A DNA stretch of 62,311 nucleotides from an uncultured Allomuricauda sp. (GTDB lineage: Bacteria > Bacteroidota > Bacteroidia > Flavobacteriales > Flavobacteriaceae): the NCBI RefSeq assembly GCF_937884665.1, contig NZ_CAKZYF010000122.1, positions 1 to 62,311 on the forward strand. Reading direction: 5' to 3'. The notes below the pieces were generated by a model. The model was not told where the DNA came from. It did no database searches and saw only the letters and a list, made by a program, of their open reading frames with translations. Below, in pieces: positions 35,506 to 44,993 of the stretch; the first letter of the stretch is position 1; each line of letters opens with the position of its first letter. The translations under genes and the position numbers were made by a program.

Positions 35506-36477
35506 ATGAAAACAATAAAATGGGGCATCATTGGCTGTGGCGATGTGGCCGAGGTTAAAAGCGGTCCAGCCTTCCAACGTGTCAACAATTCTGAACTCTT
35601 CGGAGTGATGCGCCGGAACGGTGAAAAAGCCAAGGATTTCGCGAAAAGACACAAAGTTCCCAGGTGGACTAACGATGCCAACGAGCTGATAAATACCAAA
35701 GAAATCAATGCGATCTATGTGGCAACACCACCATCCACCCATAAAGCGTATGCCATTGCAGCTTTGAAAGCTGGAAAACACGTGTACCTCGAAAAACCGA
35801 TGACTTTAGACACGATTGAAGGGCTGGAGCTCTCTGAGGCCGTAAAAAGCAGTAACCAAAAATTGACAGTTGCCCATTATCGAAGAAAATTACCTGCTTT
35901 TGAAAAGGTAAGCACTTTATTAGATGAACGTGTTGTAGGAGATGTGGTTGCGGTCGATATCCAACTTTTCCAACCTAAACAATCCAATATTGTTGCCAAA
36001 ACAGCTGAAAACTGGCGTTTGACCCCAGAAATTTCCGGAGGTGGTTATTTTTATGACTTAGCCCCGCATCAGATTGATTTGATGTACCATTACTTTGGTG
36101 AGTTTGAAGCGGTTTCCGGGTATGCTACCTCAGAGAATAATAAAGTTGAAGAAACGGTCAACGGAATTATTCGTTTCAAAAATGGCATACAGTTTCGCGG
36201 TATTTGGAATTTCAAGGCGTCAGAAATCTACAAAAAAGAAGAGTGCGTTATTTATGGTACAGAAGGAACTATTCGTTTTTCGTTCTATGGGAATAATGTA
36301 AAACTTTGCAAAGCAACGGGGGAGAACACGTTTGCATTTGAAAATCCTGAACACATACAAGAACCCATGATTGCCGCAACTGTCAATTATTTTTTGGGAA
36401 GTGCGGAAAATCCATGCTCCGTGAACGAGGGTCTCCAAGTGATGAAAGCGCTTGAAAAACTTAGTGGACGCGCATAA
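35506..36477 (+). CDS. Gfo/Idh/MocA-family oxidoreductase
   Basis: A 323-residue protein. The start at 35506 is chosen because KTIKWGIIGCGDVAEVKSGP is the family's Rossmann start; an upstream extension overlaps uxaC. The conserved HVYLEKPMTLD (EKP motif, about 90-100) and GGYFYDLAPHQIDLMYHYFG (catalytic His region, about 180-200) are visible. It is an NAD(P)-dependent oxidoreductase on a sugar or uronic-acid derivative; the reaction is not assignable. Last gene of the kdgK-eda-uxaC operon, convergent with the TRAP genes 11 nt away. Confidence 0.85.
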   Translation: MKTIKWGIIGCGDVAEVKSGPAFQRVNNSELFGVMRRNGEKAKDFAKRHKVPRWTNDANELINTKEINAIYVATPPSTHKAYAIAALKAGKHVYLEKPMTLDTIEGLELSEAVKSSNQKLTVAHYRRKLPAFEKVSTLLDERVVGDVVAVDIQLFQPKQSNIVAKTAENWRLTPEISGGGYFYDLAPHQIDLMYHYFGEFEAVSGYATSENNKVEETVNGIIRFKNGIQFRGIWNFKASEIYKKEECVIYGTEGTIRFSFYGNNVKLCKATGENTFAFENPEHIQEPMIAATVNYFLGSAENPCSVNEGLQVMKALEKLSGRA

Positions 36478-36488
36478 TTTCAGTTAGT

Positions 36489-37784
36489 TTATAACCCGAA
36501 CTGCCTGGGAAGCCATAAGCTCAACTCTGGAAAATAGGTGACTAAGAACAACGCAATGATCATGGCGACAAAAAGCGGAAGCAAAGGTTTAACCACTTTT
36601 TCTATGGAGGTCTTTGCAATACCGACACCAACAAAGAGTACGGAGCCAACTGGCGGGGTACATAGACCAATACATAGATTGAGTACCATTATGATTCCGA
36701 AATGAACAGGGTCAAGTCCCAATGCGGTCACTACAGGCAAAAAAATTGGTGTAAAAATTAATACCGCTGGGGTCATGTCCATAAAGATGCCCACAAATAA
36801 TAGTAATAAATTGATAATCAGAAGAATTACAATAGGATTATCACTTAAGGCCAATAAAGCAGTACTGATATCCTGTGGTATATTTTCGTAGCTCAAGGCC
36901 CACGACATACTCATGGAAGCTCCTATCAATAACATTACGATAGCTGTAGTTGAAGAAGAATCCAACAAGATTTGGGGCATTTTGGACAAGGAAATTTCTT
37001 TATAGAAAAGACCTAAGAGAAAACTGTATAAAACAGCTATGGCAGATGCTTCGGTTGCTGTGAAAATTCCAGCTACGATACCACCAATCACAACCACCAA
37101 CATGAATAGGCTCGGGAGGGCATCTATAAAGGTTTTGAACACTTCTTTTAGGCTACTTCGCTTTCCTACTTTATATCCTTTCTTTTTTGCCCATACAGAG
37201 GCCACTATCATAAGAAAGAGACCTGTTAAAATTCCGGGAATATAACCTGCCAAAAATAGTGCGGCAATGGAAGCCCCGCCACTCGCCAAAGAGTAGACAA
37301 TTAAAACGTTGCTTGGCGGTATGACCAGACCGGTGGTTGAAGCGGTAATATTGACGGCAGCACCAAATTCTTTGGAATAGCCTTCTTTCTCCATTTCCGG
37401 ACCCAAGATGCTCCCCATTGCGGAAGCTGCTGCCATTGCAGAACCGGCAATGGCCCCCATAAGCATCGCAGATATAATGTTGATTAGGGCAAGACCTCCC
37501 GGTAAGGCGCCCACCAAAGTTTTTGCAAAAGCAATAAGTCGATTTGCTATACCGCCCTTGTTCATTAACTCTCCCGATAAAATAAACAAGGGTATCGCCA
37601 GTAATGCAAAACTATCTAAGCCCGTGCCAATGCGCTGGGAAACCGTCGTAGCAGCAGGCAATAGCGGAATGCTGACCATCAATGTCAACAGTGATGAAAT
37701 AGCGATACTCCATGCTACTGGGGTTCCTATGGCAAGCAGACAGACAAAACTTAGAACGAGTACAAGTACAGGGATGTATTCCAT
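36489..37784 (-). CDS. dctM: TRAP transporter large permease (DctM type)
   Basis: A 431-residue protein with about 12 membrane spans. It carries typical DctM blocks: AIPLFILSGELMNKGGIANRLI (about 60-80), GAIAGSAMAAASAMGSILGPEM, TGLVIPPSNVLIVYSLASGG and FMDMTPAVLIFTPIFLPVV. It moves substrate with a sodium or proton gradient together with DctQ and the DctP binding protein encoded upstream (3-nt gap). Context makes uronates or unsaturated uronate derivatives the likely cargo. Confidence 0.92.
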   Translation of the reverse strand: MEYIPVLVLVLSFVCLLAIGTPVAWSIAISSLLTLMVSIPLLPAATTVSQRIGTGLDSFALLAIPLFILSGELMNKGGIANRLIAFAKTLVGALPGGLALINIISAMLMGAIAGSAMAAASAMGSILGPEMEKEGYSKEFGAAVNITASTTGLVIPPSNVLIVYSLASGGASIAALFLAGYIPGILTGLFLMIVASVWAKKKGYKVGKRSSLKEVFKTFIDALPSLFMLVVVIGGIVAGIFTATEASAIAVLYSFLLGLFYKEISLSKMPQILLDSSSTTAIVMLLIGASMSMSWALSYENIPQDISTALLALSDNPIVILLIINLLLLFVGIFMDMTPAVLIFTPIFLPVVTALGLDPVHFGIIMVLNLCIGLCTPPVGSVLFVGVGIAKTSIEKVVKPLLPLFVAMIIALFLVTYFPELSLWLPRQFGL

Positions 37785-37787
37785 AGT

Positions 37788-38249
37788 CTACCGCTTTTTT
37801 AGGATATCGGACATTTTGTAATAAATTATCAACATGCCGCTTATGGGAATTACGGCGTAGACCACCGCCAATGGTACCTGTAGTGCCGGTGAATTTTGGC
37901 CCAGCACATACGTAATATACACTAATCTGGAGCCGCCAATGACCATAGCGACCATACAAAATAGGATAATGAGTAGTCGAACCATCAATATCAAACCTTG
38001 TTGGATGGGCACGTTGAACCTCCGCGGCAATACGTCAATCGCTACGTGCATGTTTCGCCCTGAAACGTAGGCCGCTCCCAAAATTCCTATCCATATCATG
38101 AGATAACGGGCCAACTCATCGGTAAATGAACTCGGGGTTCCAATAATGAACCGACTGGCCACCTGCCACAATACGTTGATGACCATTACGGCCATAATGA
38201 TGACCAGAAAATTGGCAAGTATCTTATCAATGGTTTTTCTAAGCTGCAT
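37788..38249 (-). CDS. dctQ: TRAP transporter small permease (DctQ type)
   Basis: A 153-residue protein with four membrane spans and the DctQ pattern VLWQVASRFIIGTPSSFTDELARYLMIWIGILGAAYVSGRNMHVAIDVL. It pairs with DctM downstream and DctP upstream (14-nt gap). Confidence 0.9.
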   Translation of the reverse strand: MQLRKTIDKILANFLVIIMAVMVINVLWQVASRFIIGTPSSFTDELARYLMIWIGILGAAYVSGRNMHVAIDVLPRRFNVPIQQGLILMVRLLIILFCMVAMVIGGSRLVYITYVLGQNSPALQVPLAVVYAVIPISGMLIIYYKMSDILKKR

Positions 38250-38263
38250 AGTTCGGTTTTAAA

Positions 38264-39241
38264 TTATTCTACCGCCTGTATTTCCTGTATCAGTTTGAAG
38301 ATGACTTCATCATTTCTGTATTTATCAAAACTGTCCTTGATTTTATCCGCGAAAAGACTTTTATCGGGTCTTATGATTTCCACTCCCGCTTTTTTAACGG
38401 CCTCTAGGGCTTCACTTTCAGCTTCGAGCCAAAGTTCGCGTTGATAGGTAATAGAACGTTCAACTGCTTTTTTCAGCCATGCTTGTTCTTCCTGGGTCAA
38501 TTTTTCCCAGGTTTGGGTGCCCGCCAGTAAAACATCTGGAAGTATGGTGTGCTCATCCAAAGTGTAATATTTACAGACCTCATAGTGTCGGGACAGGTAA
38601 AAACTGGGGGGATTGTTCTCAGCACCATCGACCACCCCTTGTTGCAATGCCGTGTACAGTTCTCCCCAAGATATAGGGGTTGGCGACCCGCCTAGTCCGC
38701 GTACCATATCCATAGCAGTGACACTTTCCATGACACGTATTTTTTGGCCTTTTAAATCCTCAGGGGTATTGACCGGTTTTTCTTTGGTATAAAAACTACG
38801 ACTCCCGGCATCATAATAACCCAAGCCTTTTAACCAGTATTTTTCGCCATCGTTCAGCAATTGTTGCCCAATAGGGCCATCAAGCACCTCAAACGCATGT
38901 TCGCGACCACGAAATAAAAACGGCAATCCAAGCACTTTCATCTTGGGAGCAAAGTTTTCGAGCACCCCAACGGATACTTTGGTCATGTCCAAACTACCAA
39001 TCTGCAACAGCTCCAAGCATTGTCTTTCGGTACCCAATTGCTGGCTGGGATAAATTTCTAGTTTCAACTTTCCATCAGAAAGTTTTTCGAGATCCTCACC
39101 CATCTTTACCATAGCCTTGTGCACAGAATGGCTTACGTCCAATCCATGACCCAAACGAAGCGTCTTGTAGGTTTGAACGTCAGAGCATGAAATACCCAAA
39201 AAGAAAACAGCGATGAGGATTGGATAGTATTTAAACTTCAT
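38264..39241 (-). CDS. dctP: TRAP transporter substrate-binding lipoprotein (DctP type)
   Basis: A 325-residue protein with a lipoprotein signal (IAVFFLGISC). It has the DctP pattern: LRLGHGLDVSHSVHKAM, GKLKLEIYPSQQLGTERQCLELLQIG, GQKIRVMESVTAMDMVRGLGGSPTPISWGELYTALQQGVVDGAENNPPSFY. The Arg in KIRVM normally binds the carboxylate of the ligand, which suits an acidic sugar. It starts 6 nt after the DUF4861 gene. Confidence 0.92.
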   Translation of the reverse strand: MKFKYYPILIAVFFLGISCSDVQTYKTLRLGHGLDVSHSVHKAMVKMGEDLEKLSDGKLKLEIYPSQQLGTERQCLELLQIGSLDMTKVSVGVLENFAPKMKVLGLPFLFRGREHAFEVLDGPIGQQLLNDGEKYWLKGLGYYDAGSRSFYTKEKPVNTPEDLKGQKIRVMESVTAMDMVRGLGGSPTPISWGELYTALQQGVVDGAENNPPSFYLSRHYEVCKYYTLDEHTILPDVLLAGTQTWEKLTQEEQAWLKKAVERSITYQRELWLEAESEALEAVKKAGVEIIRPDKSLFADKIKDSFDKYRNDEVIFKLIQEIQAVE

Positions 39242-39247
39242 ATCAGC

Positions 39248-40426
39248 CTAATTCACGGTCACCTTAAGAGGATTTTGCAATTGCTTTGCAAAGCGATTGA
39301 GATAAGCTTCCCACGCTACTTTGGTCACGAACTGGCCACTTTTCTTCCAACCAAAACCTGCATAGTAAATCACTTTTCCGTCATTCGCTTTGATATGCGC
39401 ATAAAGGTTGCTTTCGTCTTTTTTATCGGTAACGTAATGGTCATGGCCAGTCATTGCCTGGTTAGGAACTACGATACCGGTGCCCAATTCAGAATCGCCA
39501 TGGGGTTCCCAATAGCTTACCCATCCAATTTCCTCGTTTACTGCAATTTCACCGTCTTTCTCATGTAAAGTAAGTCCGGTCGAAATGGTATCCGTACCCT
39601 TTAGGGTAACCTCAAACCGCGATATATTTTGTCCATAATCCAAGGAGATTTTTTTTTCTTCAGAGATTATGTTCCCTGCAGCATCCCAATCGGCATAGGT
39701 TAAAATAAAACTTGTGCGAATGGGACCTGTGCTCAAGGTTTTCCAGTCCGTAAAATTTTTTGATATGTAATAGGAGGTATCTATCTTTTTAGCGATTCCA
39801 CCTACACCACGGCTAATACCCACATGGAAGTTATCGAGACCTTCGCCATCGTCGTTATGGTAACTACCTTCGGTTTCCAGTTCTTTTTTATACCATTTAT
39901 TGATTATGGGATATTCTACCCGCTTTAACCAGGCATCCATTCCGCTAGAAAGAGTGCCGCCCTTGACATCATTCTCGACCATTTTCTGCGCAGTTGGCCC
40001 ATACGTTCGAAAAGCAACACGGTTGTTTTCCCAGGCGTAGTCGTCTGTCCGTTCGGGTACGAAGCGCGAATAGCACGCCGCGGTACCAGGGACTTTTTCC
40101 TTCTCGTTAACGAAAGTTACCGTATAGGTTTTTGAACTGTTTGCCGAAACCTTGGGCTGAAACAGTAACGCATCCATAGTACCATCACCATCGGTGTCAA
40201 TTTCTTGAATGGTAACAGGTTCTTCAGATTCAGGTGCTTTTAATAGAATGCTCCCTGAACGATCATCCTTTTTTAGAGAAGCAAGCGGTATGGAAACTGT
40301 CTCGAAAGAACGGTCTATATCGGTGGTATTTTCGACGATAATCTTGGGCGCGTCCGATGTGCTCTCTCCACAAGAGATCCCAAAAAATAGTAATATCGAA
40401 ACAGCAAGCATTAAAAGTGGCCTCAT
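39248..40426 (-). CDS. DUF4861-family lipoprotein
   Basis: A 392-residue protein. The start at 40426 (MRPLLMLAVSILLFFGISC) gives a lipoprotein signal and is preferred to a longer frame that overlaps kduD. Landmarks include IDTDGDGTMDALLFQ, RFVPERTDDYAWENNRVAFRTYGP, DDGEGLDNFHVGISRGVGGIA and EAYLNRFAKQLQNPLKVTV. DUF4861 proteins recur in Bacteroidota loci for uronic-acid polysaccharides. Here it sits between kduD and the TRAP genes in one operon, so a periplasmic step on oligo- or mono-uronates is plausible but unproven. Confidence 0.78.
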   Translation of the reverse strand: MRPLLMLAVSILLFFGISCGESTSDAPKIIVENTTDIDRSFETVSIPLASLKKDDRSGSILLKAPESEEPVTIQEIDTDGDGTMDALLFQPKVSANSSKTYTVTFVNEKEKVPGTAACYSRFVPERTDDYAWENNRVAFRTYGPTAQKMVENDVKGGTLSSGMDAWLKRVEYPIINKWYKKELETEGSYHNDDGEGLDNFHVGISRGVGGIAKKIDTSYYISKNFTDWKTLSTGPIRTSFILTYADWDAAGNIISEEKKISLDYGQNISRFEVTLKGTDTISTGLTLHEKDGEIAVNEEIGWVSYWEPHGDSELGTGIVVPNQAMTGHDHYVTDKKDESNLYAHIKANDGKVIYYAGFGWKKSGQFVTKVAWEAYLNRFAKQLQNPLKVTVN

Positions 40427-40436
40427 AGTACTGATA

Positions 40437-41231
40437 TCAGTTTTCGTTTGATGGTTTTCCGATGGTGGCCAGGATACCCCCATCAACATAAAGCACATGA
40501 CCGTTTACAAAATCACTTGCTTTTGATGCCAAAAAGATAGCGGCTCCTCCCAAATCATCTGGGTGGCCCCACTTACCTGCAGGAGTTCGGTTCACAATAA
40601 ACTCATTGAAAGGATGGCCGTCTACCCGAATGGGTGCGGTTTGCGATGTTGCAAAATATCCAGGACCGATTCCGTTAATCTGAATATTATGTTTGGCCCA
40701 TTCCGTAGCCATGTTCTGGGTCAACATTTTTAATCCGCCTTTGGCCGCTGCATAAGCGCCAACGGTATTTCTGCCCAATTCGCTCATCATCGAACAAATA
40801 TTGATGATCTTCCCTTGCTTTCGGACCATCATATCTTTCACAACATGTTTGGAAACAATGAACGGACTGACCAAATCAACATCAATAATCTGTTTAAAAT
40901 CGTTGACCTCCATTTCTTCCAGAGGTGTTCGCTTAATAATCCCCGCGTTGTTCACCAAAATATCGATTGGGCCAACTTGAGATTTGATCTCGGCGATTGC
41001 TGAAACTACCTGTGCTTCATCCGCAACATTAAATTTAAAACCCACCGCATGTATCCCTTCGTTTTTATATTCTACGAGTGCCTTGTCAATTTTTTCTTGG
41101 GACGAATTCCCATTCACTACAATAGTTGCACCAGCTCTTCCCATAGCCTTGGCCATGGCCATACCCAGTCCGTGGGTACTTCCCGTGACCAAAGCGATTT
41201 TACCTGAAAGATTGAATAGTTCTATGCTCAT
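40437..41231 (-). CDS. kduD: 2-dehydro-3-deoxy-D-gluconate 5-dehydrogenase (KduD-type SDR)
   Basis: A 264-residue short-chain dehydrogenase. It has LVTGSTHGLGMAMAKAMGRAGA (cofactor), LVNNAGI, the catalytic YAAAKGG and the KduD-like GPGYFATSQTAPIR, ending HVLYVDGGILATIGKPS. It reduces 2,5-diketo-3-deoxygluconate, the KduI product, to KDG. It is 4 nt after kduI, and the pair defines the route for unsaturated uronate made by lyase plus GH88. Confidence 0.9.
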   Translation of the reverse strand: MSIELFNLSGKIALVTGSTHGLGMAMAKAMGRAGATIVVNGNSSQEKIDKALVEYKNEGIHAVGFKFNVADEAQVVSAIAEIKSQVGPIDILVNNAGIIKRTPLEEMEVNDFKQIIDVDLVSPFIVSKHVVKDMMVRKQGKIINICSMMSELGRNTVGAYAAAKGGLKMLTQNMATEWAKHNIQINGIGPGYFATSQTAPIRVDGHPFNEFIVNRTPAGKWGHPDDLGGAAIFLASKASDFVNGHVLYVDGGILATIGKPSNEN

Positions 41232-41235
41232 CGAA

Positions 41236-42075
41236 TTATCTAAGATCAGTTATTTTGGCTGCATCCATATCCCCATAGTCCAAGTTTTCTCCGGCCATCC
41301 CCCAAATGAAAGTATAGTTTGAAGTTCCTGACCCACAGTGAATTGACCATGGAGGGGAAATCACTGCCTCGTGATTCTGCATCCAAATATGTCTTGTTTC
41401 TTGGGGTTGTCCCATAAAATGGCAGACGGCTTGCCCTTCCGGCACATCCAAATAAAAATAGACTTCCATACGCCTATCATGAACATGTGCTGGCATGGTA
41501 TTCCAAACACTTCCCGTTTTCAATTCCGTCATGCCCATTTGTAATTGACAGGTGGTGACCAGTCCACCAATAATCATTTGGCTCACGGTACGGTCGTTTG
41601 CGGTTTCCAATGACCCCAATTCCAATTTATTTGCTTCATCAAGGCTTACTTTTTTGGTCGTATAGGAAGTATGTGCCGGAGCGGAATTCAAGTAGAATTT
41701 GGCAGGCTTGCCGGCATCGTCACTTTTAAAGATTACAGCTTTTGCACCTTTACCAATGTATAGGGCGTCTTTGTGGGCCAAAGGGTAGACTTCTCCATCA
41801 ACTTCAATGCTGCCCAAACCGCCTATATTGATGATGCCCATCTCCCGTCTTTCCAAGAAATAATCAGCTTTTAAGGGGTCTATGGTCTCGAGTTTTAATG
41901 GTTTTTCAGGAACGGCAGAACCAGCTATGTAACGGTCGTAATGCGTATAGGTAAGATTGATTTTACCTTTTTGCATGAGGTTGTCTATTAAAAATTCATT
42001 TCGAATTTGGGTAGTATCGTATTTTTTGACTGCCTCAGGACTTGAAGCATAACGCGTTTCGTAGGATACAGACAT
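41236..42075 (-). CDS. kduI: 5-keto-4-deoxyuronate isomerase
   Basis: A 279-residue cupin of normal KduI length. It starts YETRYASSPEAVKKYDTTQIRNEFL. It has ERREMGIINIGG, PAHTSY and the zinc-site MPAHVHDRRMEVYFYLD, then HFMGQPQETRHIWMQNHEAVISPPWSIHCG. It isomerises 4-deoxy-L-threo-5-hexosulose uronate to 2,5-diketo-3-deoxygluconate. Its presence shows the cluster deals with lyase-generated unsaturated uronates and not only with free glucuronate. Confidence 0.94.
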   Translation of the reverse strand: MSVSYETRYASSPEAVKKYDTTQIRNEFLIDNLMQKGKINLTYTHYDRYIAGSAVPEKPLKLETIDPLKADYFLERREMGIINIGGLGSIEVDGEVYPLAHKDALYIGKGAKAVIFKSDDAGKPAKFYLNSAPAHTSYTTKKVSLDEANKLELGSLETANDRTVSQMIIGGLVTTCQLQMGMTELKTGSVWNTMPAHVHDRRMEVYFYLDVPEGQAVCHFMGQPQETRHIWMQNHEAVISPPWSIHCGSGTSNYTFIWGMAGENLDYGDMDAAKITDLR

Positions 42076-42090
42076 ATTTATTTTTTAGGT

Positions 42091-43302
42091 TTAGTTAACT
42101 ATTGATTTTCGTATTCCCAATTCCAAGCCCCTAAGTTCGGCAAGCCCTCGTAAGCGACCGATACCCGAATATCCAGGATTGGTTTTCTTTCTTAAATCGT
42201 CGAGCATTTTGTTTCCATGGTCAGGTCTCATGGGCATTCTACAGTCTTTTCGACCTACTGCTTTTCTTCTTTCCTGTTCGTTGACCAGTGCTTTCATTAC
42301 GCCAAACATATCTACATCTCCTTCTAAATGATTGGCTTCATGAAAATTACCTTCCTCATCCTTCTTAGTGCTTCGTAAATGGATAAAGTGGATGCGATGC
42401 CCCAGGCGTTTCACCATGCCTACAAGATCATTATCCTTCCGGACTCCAAAAGAGCCTGTGCAAAAGGTAAGTCCGTTATTAGGGCTATCAACCGCGTGAT
42501 AGAGGTCCAAAATATCCTGTTCTGTACTTACCACTCTTGGAAGACCCAAAATGGGATAAGGCGGATCATCTGGATGAATGCACATCAAAATTCCTGCTTT
42601 TTCCGCAGTGGGAATGACCTGTCCCAAAAAATCAAAAAGATGCTTCTTGAGTTCACTGGCTCCAATGTTTTGATATGTAGCCAAAACTTGGTTAAAAGCA
42701 TCAAGGGTATAACCTTCTTCAGCGCCAGGAAGACCTGCTATAATCGTATTGCCCAACTGGGTTCGTTGGCTTTCATTAAGGCCATCAAAATAAGCTTTTG
42801 CCGCTTTCTTCTTGGATTCGGAATAGGTAGTTTCAGCACCGGGTCGCTTCAATAAATACAATTCAAAAGCGGCAAATGCCACAGCTTCGAACCTTAAAGC
42901 CGTTGAGCCGTCTTCGACCTCATAATCAAGGTCGGTCCTTGTCCAATCCAGAACGGGCATAAAATTATAGCAGACAATATCGATACCGCACTGACCAAGA
43001 TTCCGTAAGGTAAGTTTGTAGTTTTCCACATATTTCACATATCCCTCCGCCTGTGTTTTGATTGCTTCATGAATGGGTACGCTTTCCACAACGGACCATG
43101 ATAAGCCTGCGTTCTCTATTTGTTCCTTGCGTTTCTGTATTTCTTCGATTGTCCAAATTTCGCCATTGGGTATATGATGTAAAGCACTGACGATACCGGT
43201 AGCACCTGCTTGCTTGATGTCGGCCAAGGAGACGGGGTCACTGGGTCCGTACCACCGCCATGTATTTTCCAATCCGTTGTTCATCTTTACTTTTGAATCC
43301 AT
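42091..43302 (-). CDS. uxuA: Mannonate dehydratase
   Basis: A 403-residue TIM-barrel protein of normal UxuA length. It begins with [38 protein letters not shown]; it has [18 protein letters not shown], the metal-site [32 protein letters not shown] and HFIHLRST, and a C-terminal [14 protein letters not shown]. It dehydrates D-mannonate to KDG. Its ATG overlaps the stop of the uxuB gene by one base, so translation is coupled. Confidence 0.94.
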   Translation of the reverse strand: MDSKVKMNNGLENTWRWYGPSDPVSLADIKQAGATGIVSALHHIPNGEIWTIEEIQKRKEQIENAGLSWSVVESVPIHEAIKTQAEGYVKYVENYKLTLRNLGQCGIDIVCYNFMPVLDWTRTDLDYEVEDGSTALRFEAVAFAAFELYLLKRPGAETTYSESKKKAAKAYFDGLNESQRTQLGNTIIAGLPGAEEGYTLDAFNQVLATYQNIGASELKKHLFDFLGQVIPTAEKAGILMCIHPDDPPYPILGLPRVVSTEQDILDLYHAVDSPNNGLTFCTGSFGVRKDNDLVGMVKRLGHRIHFIHLRSTKKDEEGNFHEANHLEGDVDMFGVMKALVNEQERRKAVGRKDCRMPMRPDHGNKMLDDLRKKTNPGYSGIGRLRGLAELRGLELGIRKSIVN

Positions 43303-44132
43303 TATACTCCGCTAAACGCGCTAAAGCCACCATCTACGGGAATTACCACCCCAGTTACAAATGCTGCGCCATCACCGCATAACCAAAGCGTCGTACTTAT
43401 TAAATCCTCCGGCTCGCCAAACCGCCCCATGGGCGTCTGCCCAATAATGGTATTTCCTCTTTCGGTAAGTGAGCCATCAGTTTCAGTCAATAGGGTTCGA
43501 TTTTGTTCAGTGAGAAAAAAGCCTGGCGCGAGCGCATTGACACGAATACCGGCTTTTGAAAAATGTACGGCCAACCATTGCGTGAAATTGGATACTGCAG
43601 CTTTGGCACCACTATACGCAGGAATTTTAGTGAGTGGTGTAAAGGCATTCATGGATGAAATGTTCAAAATGCTACAACCATCCTTACCAATCATGTCCTT
43701 CGCAAACACCTGGGTAGGCAATAACGTCCCTAAGAAATTTAGGTTAAAAGTGAACTGAATACCATCGGCATCCAAATCAAAAAAGGTCTTGAATCCTTCT
43801 GAAGCCTCTTTTAAATCCTGCATTTCAAAAAACGGATTGGATGTTGTTGCCAACGGGTGGTTACCTCCTGCGCCATTTATCAAAATATCGCAAGTGCCCA
43901 ATTTTTCATTGACTTCTTTTTTTGCCTTTTCAAGAGACTCTTTTTGAAGCACATTGGCTTCAACTCCAAGTGCTATGCCACCCTTCTTATTAATTTCATC
44001 CGCAACTTTCTCAGCAGCCTTTTTGTTCAGGTCCAAAACTGCAATTTTATGGCCTTCCTTAGCCAAAGCCTTTGCTAAAGTGCTACACAGAACGCCACCA
44101 GCGCCCGTTAATACAGTAGTTTTGTAGGCCAT
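43302..44132 (-). CDS. uxuB: D-mannonate oxidoreductase, SDR (YjmF/UxuB) type
   Basis: A 276-residue short-chain dehydrogenase. It has [45 protein letters not shown], a catalytic YSGAK and [23 protein letters not shown], a block typical of the SDR-type fructuronate reductases found beside UxuA. It reduces D-fructuronate to D-mannonate. First gene of a nine-step minus-strand unit running uxuB-uxuA-kduI-kduD-DUF4861-dctP-dctQ-dctM. Its promoter lies in 44133-44340, divergent from the small secreted protein and regulator genes. Confidence 0.88.
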   Translation of the reverse strand: MAYKTTVLTGAGGVLCSTLAKALAKEGHKIAVLDLNKKAAEKVADEINKKGGIALGVEANVLQKESLEKAKKEVNEKLGTCDILINGAGGNHPLATTSNPFFEMQDLKEASEGFKTFFDLDADGIQFTFNLNFLGTLLPTQVFAKDMIGKDGCSILNISSMNAFTPLTKIPAYSGAKAAVSNFTQWLAVHFSKAGIRVNALAPGFFLTEQNRTLLTETDGSLTERGNTIIGQTPMGRFGEPEDLISTTLWLCGDGAAFVTGVVIPVDGGFSAFSGV

Positions 44133-44340
44133 TTTTCAGGTTTCACTATTTACTTGATAATATTAATTTTTTCAATCGAAATTAATGGAATTCCGGGGTC
44201 TAAAAAAAGTACGTAAATGGAGTAATTACGTTCAATTTCCCAGAATTAAAAGTAGTGATATAGGTGAGTTAAGGTATCCTGTTGTATCTTGTTCCTACTT
44301 CAGTTACAAAGTTTTTCCTAAAATTAAATTCCGTCAGTAT

Positions 44341-44931
44341 ATGCATGTGAACAGCGTTTATAAATGTTTTCTTTTTTTAGTGTTCTCCTGTGTTTTTTGC
44401 AGCACGACGCTTTCGCAGAAACTTCCTGCGATACTTCAATTTTCTGATACTACAAATCAAATGTACCTTCCTGATTTTAGCTATGCGGTACATCCTTTGA
44501 GTTTCAATACCTTCTCGACTAAAAATGTATACAAAAATTGCGAAGTTTTTAAAAAACCAATATTAGACCAACACTCTGGTGCGAATCATCAGAATCTTTT
44601 CGATAACATCACTGTTTACGTCGAACCTAAGGATGATAACAGTTATTCTTTATTTGAAGGCGGAGGTGCCGGATATTGGAAACCTTCACATGGGGCTTTC
44701 AGTACATTTTGGAATATTTCGGTCCATTTTCTAGATGGTTTTGAAAACAAGGGACCCGTTTTACTAAATGGAATGGAAGACGGGCCATTTGCACGTTTGG
44801 TAGGCATCAATGCCAATCGTGAGATTAAAGTTGTTTACGGTCCCAAGGCGCATATAGAAAAAGTGAATGGAATCCTTGATGACATTCCTTCGCTGTATGA
44901 GTATCAGCTGAAAAACAGACTTGGTCGATAA
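44341..44931 (+). CDS. Small exported protein of unknown function
   Basis: A 196-residue protein. The start at 44341 is preferred because MHVNSVYKCFLFLVFSCVF is a signal peptide ending near LSQ; the longer frame from 44185 has no sense upstream of it. The mature part contains HPLSFNTFSTKNVY, VEPKDDNSYSLFEGGGAGYWKPSHGAFSTFWNISVHF and a KVVYGPKAHIEKVNG segment. I do not recognise the family. It lies 62 nt before the hybrid regulator gene and divergent from uxuB, so it may be part of sensing or handling uronates. Confidence 0.6.
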   Translation: MHVNSVYKCFLFLVFSCVFCSTTLSQKLPAILQFSDTTNQMYLPDFSYAVHPLSFNTFSTKNVYKNCEVFKKPILDQHSGANHQNLFDNITVYVEPKDDNSYSLFEGGGAGYWKPSHGAFSTFWNISVHFLDGFENKGPVLLNGMEDGPFARLVGINANREIKVVYGPKAHIEKVNGILDDIPSLYEYQLKNRLGR

Positions 44932-44993
44932 CATAGCTTATTTTTATTTTAGAGTAAAATTTAATTTTAGGACGTGATTGTCCGGATGTTCTT

